Of a stretch of DNA of 64,000 nt, positions 36,818-45,540 are shown piece after piece. The position numbers and the translations under genes are program-made. The number at the start of each line of letters is the position of its first letter. The stretch's first letter is position 1. The stretch lies in contig NZ_WMEF01000015.1 of the NCBI RefSeq assembly GCF_009724685.1, forward strand, positions 18,122-82,121, given 5' to 3'. The stretch is from Lysinibacillus cavernae. Lineage in GTDB: Bacteria; Bacillota; Bacilli; Bacillales_A; Planococcaceae. The notes under the pieces are model-generated. The model made no database searches. It was not told the origin of the DNA and saw only the letters and a program-made list of their open reading frames with translations.

Positions 36818-39082
36818 ATGACGATTATTGGTATGCTGCATCATCGACTTGATCCGACAACCGTTCTCAAGTCGTATGCCTATGCAGCAGTTGCGAAGGC
36901 AGAAGGGGCACAGTTTTTTTACTTCACACCTAAAAGTGTGGACTTTGCCAAACGATCCATTCGAGCAAAGGTCTATGAGAATGGGCAATGGCAGGAAAAA
37001 ACAATGCCCTTTCCAGATGTTATCTATAATGCAGGAAGTCCTGAGAAATTATCCGTGTCAAAAGATATTATCAATCGTTTAAAGGAAGAGATTCCATTTA
37101 CGACCTATTCAATAGGGAATAAATGGAACGTAATGAAGCGCTTGAAGGAAGCAAAGGAATTTGAACAGTACTTAATTCCATCTGAAATTGTGGAGGATAT
37201 CGATTTATTTCACAAGTTCATTAATTATTATAAAAGGGTTGTATTTAAACCGATTGATGGTCGAAAGGGTAAGGGGATTTATTTTATTACGAAGGCTGGA
37301 ACGAAACATTTTGAGGTTAGAAAGGATAGCACAAATACCAACTATTCAAAACCTCAATTAGACGCATTGATAAAGGAGCAGCTTGCATCTGGTACCTTTA
37401 TTATGCAGCCTTATATTCAATCGGTGACAAAATCGGGTCAAGTATATGATTTCCGTCTGCATGTACAAAAAAATGGTGAGGGTAAATGGGTAGTGACGAC
37501 AGTGTACCCACGAATTGCACCGAATGGTTCGATCATACCGAACATTAATAATGGTGGCTATACCAACTATTTAGATCCTTTTTTGGAGCAAGAATTCAAG
37601 GAAGAGGCCTATAATATTCGGCGAATGCTTGAGCATTTTTCATTATCGTTGGCACATCATCTTGATGAAATTCAAATGGAGAAGTTTGGGGAAGTCATTG
37701 ATGAAATTGGCATTGATGTTGGCTTAGATCAACATCAAAAAATTTGGATGTATGAGGTCAATTGGCGCCCAGGCTGTCCTCCTGCCTTTTACTTGGAATT
37801 AGATGTAGTCATCCATTCCATCCGCTATGCCATGTACCTTGCTAAAAATCAAAAACGTTTGAAAAAGAATACCGTTCAACAAAAAAATATGCAGAAAGAA
37901 ACCGTCCAACAAAAAAATATACAGATGGATACTGTCCAGCAAAAAAATATGGATAAGGAAATCGTCCAACAGAAAAATAAGCAAATGGAACCGAAGAAGA
38001 GCTTGCCGATTATTGCGATTACTGGAAGTGCTGGGAAAACAACAACAAAGGCATTTGTTGGTTCAATTTTATCGAAAAAGTGGAATGTTTTTGAATCGAA
38101 GGATTATTGGAACACGACAGAGCATACGAAGAAGCATAAGGAAGAAATCAATGATTCTCATCAAGCAGTCGTTTTAGAGTATGGCATGGCTTACCCAGGC
38201 ATTATTACCAACCATTGTAGCATTATCCAACCGAATATTAGTATTGTGACAAATATTGGTTTGGCGCATGTTGGGAACTTTGATGGAGATGTAAGGGGCG
38301 TTGCAAAGGCGAAATCCGAATTGATTCATGGTATGGATCAACAGGGATTACTCATTGTCAATCAAGATGATGATAATTCAAGATACTTAGAGACACAGCA
38401 ATTTAAAGGGAAAATCATTACGGTGGGCATTAAAAAGGATGCCAACTACCGTGCGTATGATCTACAGTATAAGGATATCGGCATGTCCTTTAAAATGAAG
38501 CTACATGGGCAAGAAATCGAATTGTATATTCCTATTTTAGGAGAACATCATGTTTACAATGCATTGAATGCAGTGGCAGTGGCTGATCTTTTAGGGTTTA
38601 GTCCACTTGATATTCAAGCAGGGCTCAACTTTAAAAAACCACCAAGACGTTTAACGATTTATAACTGCCGTGATGATATAACGGTCATTGATGATACGGT
38701 TCACTCTCATCCACAGGGGGTTCGTGCTGCGATAGATGTTCTGACGAATATCGCAAAGAATCGGAAAGTAGCGATTATTGGCCAAATGCGTGAACTTGGT
38801 GTCTTAAGGGAAGAAGAATATAAAAAGGTTGGGGAGTATATTTACGAGGTAGGCATTGACGAATTTATTACCTATGGATTTAGGACAGAAGAAATGAGCA
38901 ATGCCGCCATAGCGAAGGGCATGCACCCATCCAAGGTACATCATTTTATTAATAAAGACCAATTACATGCACTTTTGGAGAAGCTGATAAAGCCAAATGA
39001 TACGATTCTTGTTAAAGGTGCTAGTAAAACAAACATGTTTGAAACCGTGAAGTTCTTAGACCAAACATTTAAAGAAGAATAA
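36818..39082 (+). CDS. YheC/YheD-type ATP-grasp domain fused to Mur-ligase domain
   Basis: A 754-residue fusion. Residues 1-345 match the YheC/YheD coat-associated ATP-grasp family (NKWNVMKRLKEAKEFEQYLIP, VVFKPIDGRKGKGI as the ATP-binding lysine loop, and MYEVNWRPGCP as the metal site). Residues 351-391 are a linker of four 10-residue repeats (TVQQKNMQKE type). Residues 395-750 are a MurF-like ligase: P-loop ITGSAGKTTTK near 402, LEYGMAYPGI, carbamylated-lysine motif VAKAKSELIHG and IDDTVHSHPQG. ATG 36818 has AAAGGAAG 7 bases upstream. The order ATP-grasp then Mur ligase is that of cyanophycin synthetase, though the ATP-grasp type differs. Probably joins amino acids into a peptide or polymer. 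Confidence 0.85.
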   Translation: MTIIGMLHHRLDPTTVLKSYAYAAVAKAEGAQFFYFTPKSVDFAKRSIRAKVYENGQWQEKTMPFPDVIYNAGSPEKLSVSKDIINRLKEEIPFTTYSIGNKWNVMKRLKEAKEFEQYLIPSEIVEDIDLFHKFINYYKRVVFKPIDGRKGKGIYFITKAGTKHFEVRKDSTNTNYSKPQLDALIKEQLASGTFIMQPYIQSVTKSGQVYDFRLHVQKNGEGKWVVTTVYPRIAPNGSIIPNINNGGYTNYLDPFLEQEFKEEAYNIRRMLEHFSLSLAHHLDEIQMEKFGEVIDEIGIDVGLDQHQKIWMYEVNWRPGCPPAFYLELDVVIHSIRYAMYLAKNQKRLKKNTVQQKNMQKETVQQKNIQMDTVQQKNMDKEIVQQKNKQMEPKKSLPIIAITGSAGKTTTKAFVGSILSKKWNVFESKDYWNTTEHTKKHKEEINDSHQAVVLEYGMAYPGIITNHCSIIQPNISIVTNIGLAHVGNFDGDVRGVAKAKSELIHGMDQQGLLIVNQDDDNSRYLETQQFKGKIITVGIKKDANYRAYDLQYKDIGMSFKMKLHGQEIELYIPILGEHHVYNALNAVAVADLLGFSPLDIQAGLNFKKPPRRLTIYNCRDDITVIDDTVHSHPQGVRAAIDVLTNIAKNRKVAIIGQMRELGVLREEEYKKVGEYIYEVGIDEFITYGFRTEEMSNAAIAKGMHPSKVHHFINKDQLHALLEKLIKPNDTILVKGASKTNMFETVKFLDQTFKEE
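37868..37987 (+). repeat. In-frame 30-bp repeat encoding the interdomain linker
   Basis: Four copies of a 30-base unit whose core is GTCCAACAAAAAAATAT, coding for VQQKN(M/I/K). Length of this linker is likely to vary between strains. Confidence 0.85.
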
Positions 39083-39149
39083 TCAATTTTTCTGCGTTTG
39101 ACGGGCCACTCTCTGTTTTTAGGTGAGGGCTTGTCTTTAAACATATTGC

Positions 39150-39214
39150 TAAATGAAAATAAAAAGCCCGAGTAACTGTCCACTGGCAAGCGGCAATTAT
39201 TCGGGATATTTTTT
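39150..39214. terminator. Shared hairpin between the convergent fusion and ATP-grasp genes
   Basis: CCCGAGTAA pairs with TTATTCGGG over a large, partly paired loop; T runs follow on both strands. Confidence 0.65.
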
Positions 39215-40426
39215 TCAGACTCTTAAAATAAATTTAATCTCTTTTGCTGCATTTGTTGCATGATTTCTAGCCTCTCTCAATGTTGCCCCCTCTGCAATAA
39301 CATAGGCATAACGGTGACCCATAGATAAAGGTGGGGTTAAGAGGGTACCTTTTCTTGGTTTGACATATACTTCTACGACGCCAGTTGACTTAGTCGCTCT
39401 CGCCTTCCCAATAACCCTCTCTAATATCCCTTTATTTTCTACAATGACATATTTTGTGTAGACATATTTTTTATGTCTTGGCTTAAGATTAGGCTGTTCA
39501 CCAAGTAATAGCTTCAGTGTTTCTTCTACTAAGCTAAATCCTAGCGCTGCCTGAAGCATATTGTTCATGGCACCACCAGAAATTCGGGGATTAATCTCAA
39601 TGAGTTTCCAGCCATTTTGTGTTAATCGAAGCTCTAAATGGAGCGCTCCATTTTCTATATCAAAGGCCTTAACGATGGAATGAAGAACCTCCTCAATTCC
39701 TGTTTGGATATTTTGAGGAGCTTTAACTAGAACACCATAGCCTGTAATAATAAACCGTTTTCCCTGTGTAATTTCTTGCTCAATAATGCCAATGACATGT
39801 GGTTGTCGTTGATGCACAACAGCCTCCACCAAATATTGAGGGCCTTCTAGATACTCTTCAATCATGATTGATTCGTAGGGGTTTTTACTGCGTAATGCTT
39901 TGAGGTGGTTATGGAGTTGCTCAGCATCAGTTGCTAATAATACATCTTTAGAGCCTGTTGATTTTGGTGATTTCACGATTAATGGGAATGTTAAATTTTT
40001 TGCAATAGGCTCATGGGGTTTCATAAGCGAAAACTTTGGTGAATATGGTTGGTCTTTTAAAAAATTTCTAGTTTTCTCTTTATCCTCCATAATTTCAATC
40101 GCGGTGGAGGATGTATAGTTATGACAAAACTCATCACATAGCATCGACGCGACATGGACAAATGGATCAACAAAACTGACGATACTTTTAATGTCTAATC
40201 CGGATTTCCCTAGTTTATCAATTTCCATTTTCATTCTTTCTATATTCAAAGTATCAATGAGTATCATTTTATGAATATCGGGGTAGGCTCGTCGCTGCTG
40301 AAGTTGTTTTTCATTATTGGTGAAAAGTATTGTGAAATAGCCTAATCTTTCTGCTGCTCTTGTTGCTTCTCGACTTGACCCGGATTTGTTTGTACCGATA
40401 AATACAATTGCTTTCAGGTATATCAC
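39215..40426 (-). CDS. ATP-grasp amide/peptide ligase
   Basis: A 403-residue ATP-grasp protein resembling L-amino-acid ligases and CarB-type enzymes. A Rossmann-like N-domain (1-110, IVFIGTNKSGSSREATRAAE) is followed by the ATP-grasp core: FPLIVKSPKSTGSKDV (ATP-binding lysine), MIEEYLEGPQYLVEAVV and KLIEINPRISGGAMNNML (metal and substrate site). It lies between, and divergent or convergent to, the Mur-ligase genes. GTG 40426 overlaps the ribosome site AAGGAG; a CTG at 40417 has ideal spacing and gives MKAIVFIGTNK, so the start is open. Likely couples an amino acid to a carboxylate; substrates unknown. Confidence 0.85.
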   Translation of the reverse strand: MIYLKAIVFIGTNKSGSSREATRAAERLGYFTILFTNNEKQLQQRRAYPDIHKMILIDTLNIERMKMEIDKLGKSGLDIKSIVSFVDPFVHVASMLCDEFCHNYTSSTAIEIMEDKEKTRNFLKDQPYSPKFSLMKPHEPIAKNLTFPLIVKSPKSTGSKDVLLATDAEQLHNHLKALRSKNPYESIMIEEYLEGPQYLVEAVVHQRQPHVIGIIEQEITQGKRFIITGYGVLVKAPQNIQTGIEEVLHSIVKAFDIENGALHLELRLTQNGWKLIEINPRISGGAMNNMLQAALGFSLVEETLKLLLGEQPNLKPRHKKYVYTKYVIVENKGILERVIGKARATKSTGVVEVYVKPRKGTLLTPPLSMGHRYAYVIAEGATLREARNHATNAAKEIKFILRV

Positions 40427-40564
40427 TCCTTCTATTGGTACTTAGATACTTAATCACCTTTATATATATGCAATGAAATAGATTTCTTCTAGTTATGTAT
40501 CTTGTCTACATCCAAGCAACTTTCAAGAGGTTACATATACTAGAAAAGAAAGGAGGGAGAAAAA

Positions 40565-41947
40565 ATGAAGCCTCTTTCGGTGAAGAATTTAGCAATGATT
40601 ACGGCAGGCTATCTAGTGAAAGGGTCAGAGGATATGCTGATACAGCATGGTGCTTATCGATTAAAACAAGTGAAAAAGACCAATACGGCCCTTTTTACAA
40701 GTAAACGTATTGTTAATTGGAAAAGTCTTGAGCCACTTTCTCCTCTAGTGCTAGTGACCGATAGAGCTTATCGGCCAAATGAAATTCCTAACCAAGTCAT
40801 TATGATTCAGGTAGCGAATGCAGATGAGGCCTATTGGAGGTTTGTACATTTTTATCGAAATCAGTTTCATATTCCGATAGTAGCAATTACAGGTACTTCA
40901 GGCAAAACAACGACGAAAGAGATGATTAAACATATTCTTTCAGCTGATCGAAAAGTGGCTGCCACCACACTAAGCAGTAATTCTAGAACCGCATCATTGC
41001 AATATTTACTTGGTATTGAGGACGATACAGAGGCAGCTGTATTTGAAACGGCTGTTGGCTCACCAGGGGACGTCACGAATGCTGGGAAATATTTTAAGCC
41101 GACCATTGGGATTATTACCAATATTGGCGCTCATCATTTAAATTATTGTAAAACACTGGAAGGATATATTCAGGCAAAGGGAGAAATGCTAGACATCATT
41201 CATCCCAAAGGCACACTAATCATAAATGCTGAAGATAGGAATACACAACGACTAGATATCTCTAGATTTCGTGGGCGCTTGATTAGGGTGGGAAAGCATG
41301 AATCTTGTGATTTTAGAGCTAGTCATATCCAGTACTATCAAAAGGGAATGAAATTTGTACTGCAGCATAATAGAGAAAGCTATGACATTCTTGTACCTGG
41401 TTTTGGAGAGCATCAGGTTTATAATGCTCTTGCTGCCATCGCAGCTGTCTATGATATGGGCGTGCCTATTCTTGTTGCGGCAAAACATCTCCAATCATTC
41501 CGTCAAATAAATAAGCAACTGCAGCTCTTTGAGGGCATCAATCATTCTATGTTATTGGATGATACTTGGAGTATTACAACTACTTCCTTAGAGGCAGGCT
41601 TAAAAGTGTTGAATGAGCTAGGGGATGGCAAGAAGAAAATCGCTGTAATCGGTACAATTACCGACTTAGGTTCATGGGGTTACATTATCCACGAACAAGC
41701 GGGTGAATTAATTCATCGTATTGGCGTGGATGTGCTAATTACTATCGGAGAGCATGCAAAGATTATGGCTGATCATGCGCTGAGGCTAGGGTTTAGTGCG
41801 CCTGTATATACATTTAAAAATAGCACGCTAGTCTATCCGTTATTGCAGAGGATACTAGATGAAAATTCGATTGTTCTCATAAAAGGAGATATGTATAGTA
41901 AAGAAATTTCTAATTTAGCAACAGAACTTAAGCTTAAACCCGACTGA
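40565..41947 (+). CDS. MurF-like Mur ligase family protein (first of a tandem pair)
   Basis: A 460-residue Mur ligase with the three-domain layout. N-domain is about 1-100, the ATPase domain starts with P-loop ITGTSGKTTTKEM (108-120), ETAVGSPGDV replaces the usual EXGXXXXGEI, the lysine to be carbamylated is K205 in IQAKGEML, GFGEHQVYNALAAIA is at 279-293, and LDDTWSITTTSLEA (331-344) replaces the DDSYNANPxS of true MurF. The changes around the catalytic Glu and substrate loop suggest a different substrate or reduced activity. GAAAGGAGGG precedes ATG 40565. Divergent from the ATP-grasp gene, and 150 bases ahead of a paralogue. Confidence 0.87.
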   Translation: MKPLSVKNLAMITAGYLVKGSEDMLIQHGAYRLKQVKKTNTALFTSKRIVNWKSLEPLSPLVLVTDRAYRPNEIPNQVIMIQVANADEAYWRFVHFYRNQFHIPIVAITGTSGKTTTKEMIKHILSADRKVAATTLSSNSRTASLQYLLGIEDDTEAAVFETAVGSPGDVTNAGKYFKPTIGIITNIGAHHLNYCKTLEGYIQAKGEMLDIIHPKGTLIINAEDRNTQRLDISRFRGRLIRVGKHESCDFRASHIQYYQKGMKFVLQHNRESYDILVPGFGEHQVYNALAAIAAVYDMGVPILVAAKHLQSFRQINKQLQLFEGINHSMLLDDTWSITTTSLEAGLKVLNELGDGKKKIAVIGTITDLGSWGYIIHEQAGELIHRIGVDVLITIGEHAKIMADHALRLGFSAPVYTFKNSTLVYPLLQRILDENSIVLIKGDMYSKEISNLATELKLKPD

Positions 41948-42097
41948 ATAGCTCGCTTCTTGAAATATAGGATATTGACTGTGCCACATAGAAAGACGTC
42001 CTAATAATGTATAGTAATTGATCAAAAAGCAGCACGCTTGATCAAGAGAATGAATAGCTCATGTACAAGATTGATAAAGAGAGGAGGCGTAGTACAC

Positions 42098-43486
42098 TTG
42101 CAACCGATTAGTGTGCAAAAACTTAGGAACGTACTACAGGGAAAACTCATTCACGGATCAGAACAATGGTCTGTTAAGCATGCTATCTACTATAATCGGC
42201 ACGATTTAACACAAACGCATTCGCTCATGTTTGTAAGTCGCAGTGATAAAATCAATTGGCAAGAGATTGATCGGAAAGGTCCATCTCTCGTCATATCCGA
42301 TAAACCGACCTCAGAATTAAAAAATGCATTAGACAATACAACCGTTTTACACGTAAAAAGCGTTGCGCAGGCCTACTGGGCATTTATTAACTATTACCGA
42401 GGTCTTTTCCAGATACCCGTTGTGGCACTGACAGGAACTTGTGGTAAAACAACGACAAAAGAAATGCTGAAACATATCGCTAGTAAGCATTGGCAAGTGC
42501 AAGCATCCGTTAGCAGTAAAAATGAGCCAAGACAATCATTACCCTATTTGACGGGCATTGATGATAAGACACAGACAGCTATATTTGAATTAGGCTTAGG
42601 CAACACAGGCAATATAAAACATCAGTGTATGATTTATCAGCCTACAATTGGCATTATTACGAATATTGGTGTGCATCATTTAGATGGTTGTCTCAACCTG
42701 GAAGGCTATATAAAGGCCAAAGCAGAGATTGTTGAGGGCATTAAAGAAGATGGCACTTTAATCATTAATGCAGATGATGACAACATCAAAAAAATCTCTT
42801 TGAAAAAGTTTAAAGGGAAGATTATCAAGTTTGGCTTACAAGATACGGCAGATTATAAAGCATCGAAAGTGGAATTTGCCAATACGGGCATGAAGTTTGT
42901 GCTAGAAGTATCCGAGACAAAGTACAATGTGTTTGTCCCAGGCTATGGTGAGCACCAAGTTTATAACGCTTTAGCCGCGATTGCAGCTTGTCATGAGATG
43001 GGACTTACGATTCGTCAGGCCATTTCGGGATTACGAACTTTTAAACAGATGGCAAGACACTTAGAATTTACGACAGGGCTAGGTAACAGTACGATTATTG
43101 ATGATACGTGGACAAATAACCCGACATCTGTAGAAGCAGCCTTAAAAGTGTTAGATACGGTAGGAAAAGACAAAAAAGTCATACTCGTTTTAGGGGATAT
43201 TAAGCGATTAGGTAATTTTGAAGAAAAATATCATCGTGAAATCGGCTCCATGGTAGCAGAAAGAGAGATTAATACATTAATTACCATCGGCAAAAGGGCA
43301 GAGAATATTGCCGATCAAGCTCAACAAGATGGAACCAGCGCAGAGGTTCATACGTTTAAAGAGGTAGAAGGCGTTTTAGAATTATTGAAACCAATGCTTG
43401 ATGCGAATACGATTGTCTTAATAAAAGGACCAATGTCGAGTAGATCCATGATTGAATTTGCGAATACTCTTAAAAACTTATCATAG
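42098..43486 (+). CDS. MurF-like Mur ligase family protein (second of a tandem pair)
   Basis: A 462-residue paralogue of the preceding ligase. Landmarks are LTGTCGKTTTKEM (P-loop at about 111-123, with Cys where most have Ser or Asn), FELGLGNTGNI, the carbamylated-lysine motif IKAKAEIVEG, GYGEHQVYNALAAIA and IDDTWTNNPTSVEAAL, which keeps more of the MurF signature than its neighbour. The start at TTG 42098 has GAGAGGAGGCG upstream and makes the N-terminus (MQPISVQKLR) line up with MKPLSVKNLA of the other copy. As a tandem pair of unequal conservation they may work as a heterodimer or act in sequence on a growing peptide. Confidence 0.87.
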   Translation: MQPISVQKLRNVLQGKLIHGSEQWSVKHAIYYNRHDLTQTHSLMFVSRSDKINWQEIDRKGPSLVISDKPTSELKNALDNTTVLHVKSVAQAYWAFINYYRGLFQIPVVALTGTCGKTTTKEMLKHIASKHWQVQASVSSKNEPRQSLPYLTGIDDKTQTAIFELGLGNTGNIKHQCMIYQPTIGIITNIGVHHLDGCLNLEGYIKAKAEIVEGIKEDGTLIINADDDNIKKISLKKFKGKIIKFGLQDTADYKASKVEFANTGMKFVLEVSETKYNVFVPGYGEHQVYNALAAIAACHEMGLTIRQAISGLRTFKQMARHLEFTTGLGNSTIIDDTWTNNPTSVEAALKVLDTVGKDKKVILVLGDIKRLGNFEEKYHREIGSMVAEREINTLITIGKRAENIADQAQQDGTSAEVHTFKEVEGVLELLKPMLDANTIVLIKGPMSSRSMIEFANTLKNLS

Positions 43487-43489
43487 AAA

Positions 43490-43520
43490 AAGGGTGTCTC
43501 AAAGTCATTGAGACACCCAA
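43490..43520. terminator. Bidirectional terminator between Mur ligase and NlpC/P60 genes
   Basis: GGGTGTCTCAA pairs perfectly with TTGAGACACCC between convergent genes, with A/T-rich flanks on both sides. Confidence 0.88.
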
Positions 43521-43526
43521 CAATTA

Positions 43527-44879
43527 TTATTTTAAAACACGACGAGCTGTTACAAAGTTCTTTTGTGCAAAACTTGAAGTGATGTTTTGTTTAACAATAT
43601 TATTAGAAGTCATACTAATATATTGATTATTCCCTAAATAGATCCCAGTTTGTGTGATTTCTTGTCCTCCATTATTCGTAGAGAAGAATAAAAGATCCCC
43701 TTTTTGTAACTGTGATTTTTGAATGCGTGTACCAACTAAAGCCTGCTTACTTGCCATTTTATCTTTTAAATCAATACCATGCTTTTTAAAGACATAGTAA
43801 GTAAAACCCGCACTTGTAAAAGTCAGTGCACTCTCATTATACGTATAACCGAATTTTGCTTTGCTTGTTAAGCTGGTAGCTGTTGCAATAATTTTATCGG
43901 CTGACGTACTAGCTGAAGGTGCACTTACACTGGGAGTAGAATTCGTAGAGAAAACACGCTTCGCTGTAATATAATGTTCAGTATAATAGTCAACAAATAA
44001 TACTCTTGTCATAACACCTTCTGAATTAGGGATGATGATACGGTGATCACCGGCATAAATACCTACCATAGAAGGAGTTTTAGAGCCTTTCACACTATTA
44101 AAGAATACTAAATCACCCTTTTTCAAATTAGCACGTGCCACTGTTGATCCTTGGTTCATTAAATTGCTTAAAGTAGTTGAACCGAGTGTAACGCCACTTT
44201 TACGATAGATGAAATCGACAAATGCTGGTGCTGTAAAACGTAGACTCGACTCGTTTGTTGAACTGCCAATCGTTACTTTGTTTTTATAAGCCAGTGCATT
44301 CTCAACAATTTTATCACCTTTTGTAGCAGGATTAGCTGAGAGTAGGGTAGGTAATACTCTACGTGCAGATACATAACTTTCTGTATAATACGGTTTACTA
44401 TTTAAATCAGAGATGACAATATTTTGTTTGGAATCAGCCATGTGGATGATTTTATTGTCCCCGATATACATACCGACATGATCGGGATCAGTTCCTGTTT
44501 TTTTACTTTTAAAGAATACTAAATCACCTTTTTGTAATTGGTTTCTCGCTACATATGTCCCTTGCTGAATCATATAATTCTCATTATACGTACCAAGGTC
44601 TACACCATTTTTCTCGAAGATATACATTAAAAATGAAGCACAAGAAAACTTATATGGATATGTAGGCTTGTATACAGTATTGCTGTATGTTGCTTGGCCC
44701 ATTAAGCTCTTTCCTGTCTTAATTAATTGGTCTGCTTTAGCAGCAACAGCCTGTGCGTTGTTTTGTGCATTTGTGGTAGCAGCCTCTACTTGTATAGGCT
44801 GAATCGCTGTTTGTACCATTCCAAATGAACTAAATCCAATTGTTAGTGCTAGTGTTGTAGATAAAAATCGTTTATTCAT
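43527..44879 (-). CDS. Secreted protein with three NlpC/P60 domains, two degenerate
   Basis: A 450-residue exported protein with a signal peptide (1-33, cut after EA). Three NlpC/P60 domains follow at about 48-175, 185-310 and 325-450. Domain 1 keeps the catalytic Cys (C80 in KFSCASF) and His (H134 in PDHVGMYIG). In domain 2 these positions are Ala217 (FTAPAF) and Met271 (SMVGIYAG); in domain 3 they are Ser356 (FTSAGF) and Gln410 (TQTGIYLG). So only domain 1 can be an active peptidase; the other two may bind wall peptides. ATG 44879 has AGGAGG 11 bases upstream; ATG 44903 lies ahead of that site. It faces the ligase cluster. Confidence 0.9.
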   Translation of the reverse strand: MNKRFLSTTLALTIGFSSFGMVQTAIQPIQVEAATTNAQNNAQAVAAKADQLIKTGKSLMGQATYSNTVYKPTYPYKFSCASFLMYIFEKNGVDLGTYNENYMIQQGTYVARNQLQKGDLVFFKSKKTGTDPDHVGMYIGDNKIIHMADSKQNIVISDLNSKPYYTESYVSARRVLPTLLSANPATKGDKIVENALAYKNKVTIGSSTNESSLRFTAPAFVDFIYRKSGVTLGSTTLSNLMNQGSTVARANLKKGDLVFFNSVKGSKTPSMVGIYAGDHRIIIPNSEGVMTRVLFVDYYTEHYITAKRVFSTNSTPSVSAPSASTSADKIIATATSLTSKAKFGYTYNESALTFTSAGFTYYVFKKHGIDLKDKMASKQALVGTRIQKSQLQKGDLLFFSTNNGGQEITQTGIYLGNNQYISMTSNNIVKQNITSSFAQKNFVTARRVLK

Positions 44880-45093
44880 GTTGTAAATAACCTCCTGAAG
44901 CATTTAGTAGGATTTCTCCTGTATAGCTTTGCCATGGAAATAATCGTAGCATGAAAATATAGGGCTTCTATGAGGTAAATGTTGCCAAAGCAACAAGGCA
45001 GAGGCCTTCAGCACTTGCTATAAAAGGCTTTATCAAGGGAATTTACAGTTTTATTACAAATGTTTCAGTAGAATGTAATATGGAACATTTCCA

Positions 45094-45125
45094 TTAAAAA
45101 AACTGCCCTAATTAAAGGCAGTTTA
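45094..45125 (-). terminator. Terminator of the VOC gene
   Basis: AAACTGCC pairs with GGCAGTTT; on the minus strand a T run follows. It overlaps the stop codon. Confidence 0.8.
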
Positions 45126-45491
45126 GACTATTTCCTGAATCATTTCTACGCGATTGCCAAATGGATCTCGAAATTCAAAACGCTCATAATGAGGGATTGG
45201 TACCGAATCTACTATGTCTATCTGGTATTCTGCTAATCTCTTCTTCCAGAAATCAATGTCTTCTACTTGATACGCAATATGTGCCTTTGTTGTCAATCGA
45301 TCAAAGCCATCCTCTGTCCCTACATGTACCTCTTGGTGACCAAGCTGTAACCAAAATCCGCCACGTCCTTTGAGAGAATCCGGTTTCTCCATTTCCCGAA
45401 GACCTAAGACATGACAATAAAATTCTTTTCCTCGATCCTCTGACCCCTTAGGAATCGTAATTTGTACATGATGCAAACCGATAACCATCAT
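45123..45491 (-). CDS. Glyoxalase/bleomycin-resistance (VOC) family protein
   Basis: A 122-residue single-chain VOC protein with two beta-alpha-beta-beta-beta modules. Likely metal ligands are His in IGLHHVQITI (about 7), His in TKAHIAYQV (about 69) and Glu in NRVEMIQE (about 117). VOC proteins include glyoxalases, dioxygenases and drug-binding proteins; this short type with FRDPFGNRVEMIQ is usually annotated only as VOC family. The ribosome site AGGAGG lies upstream of ATG 45491. The repeat array begins about 50 bases upstream of its start, so its promoter may be displaced or lie in the short gap. Confidence 0.87.
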   Translation of the reverse strand: MMVIGLHHVQITIPKGSEDRGKEFYCHVLGLREMEKPDSLKGRGGFWLQLGHQEVHVGTEDGFDRLTTKAHIAYQVEDIDFWKKRLAEYQIDIVDSVPIPHYERFEFRDPFGNRVEMIQEIV

Positions 45492-45540
45492 TTTTCAGCC
45501 TCCTTTATTTCTTAATTATAGTGTAATTTCTAAATATTTG

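Noticed and set aside
40565..43486. One of the two Mur ligases as the housekeeping murF
   Set aside because: Both lack the MurF YNANP signature, no ddl is adjacent, and they sit with ATP-grasp and coat genes.
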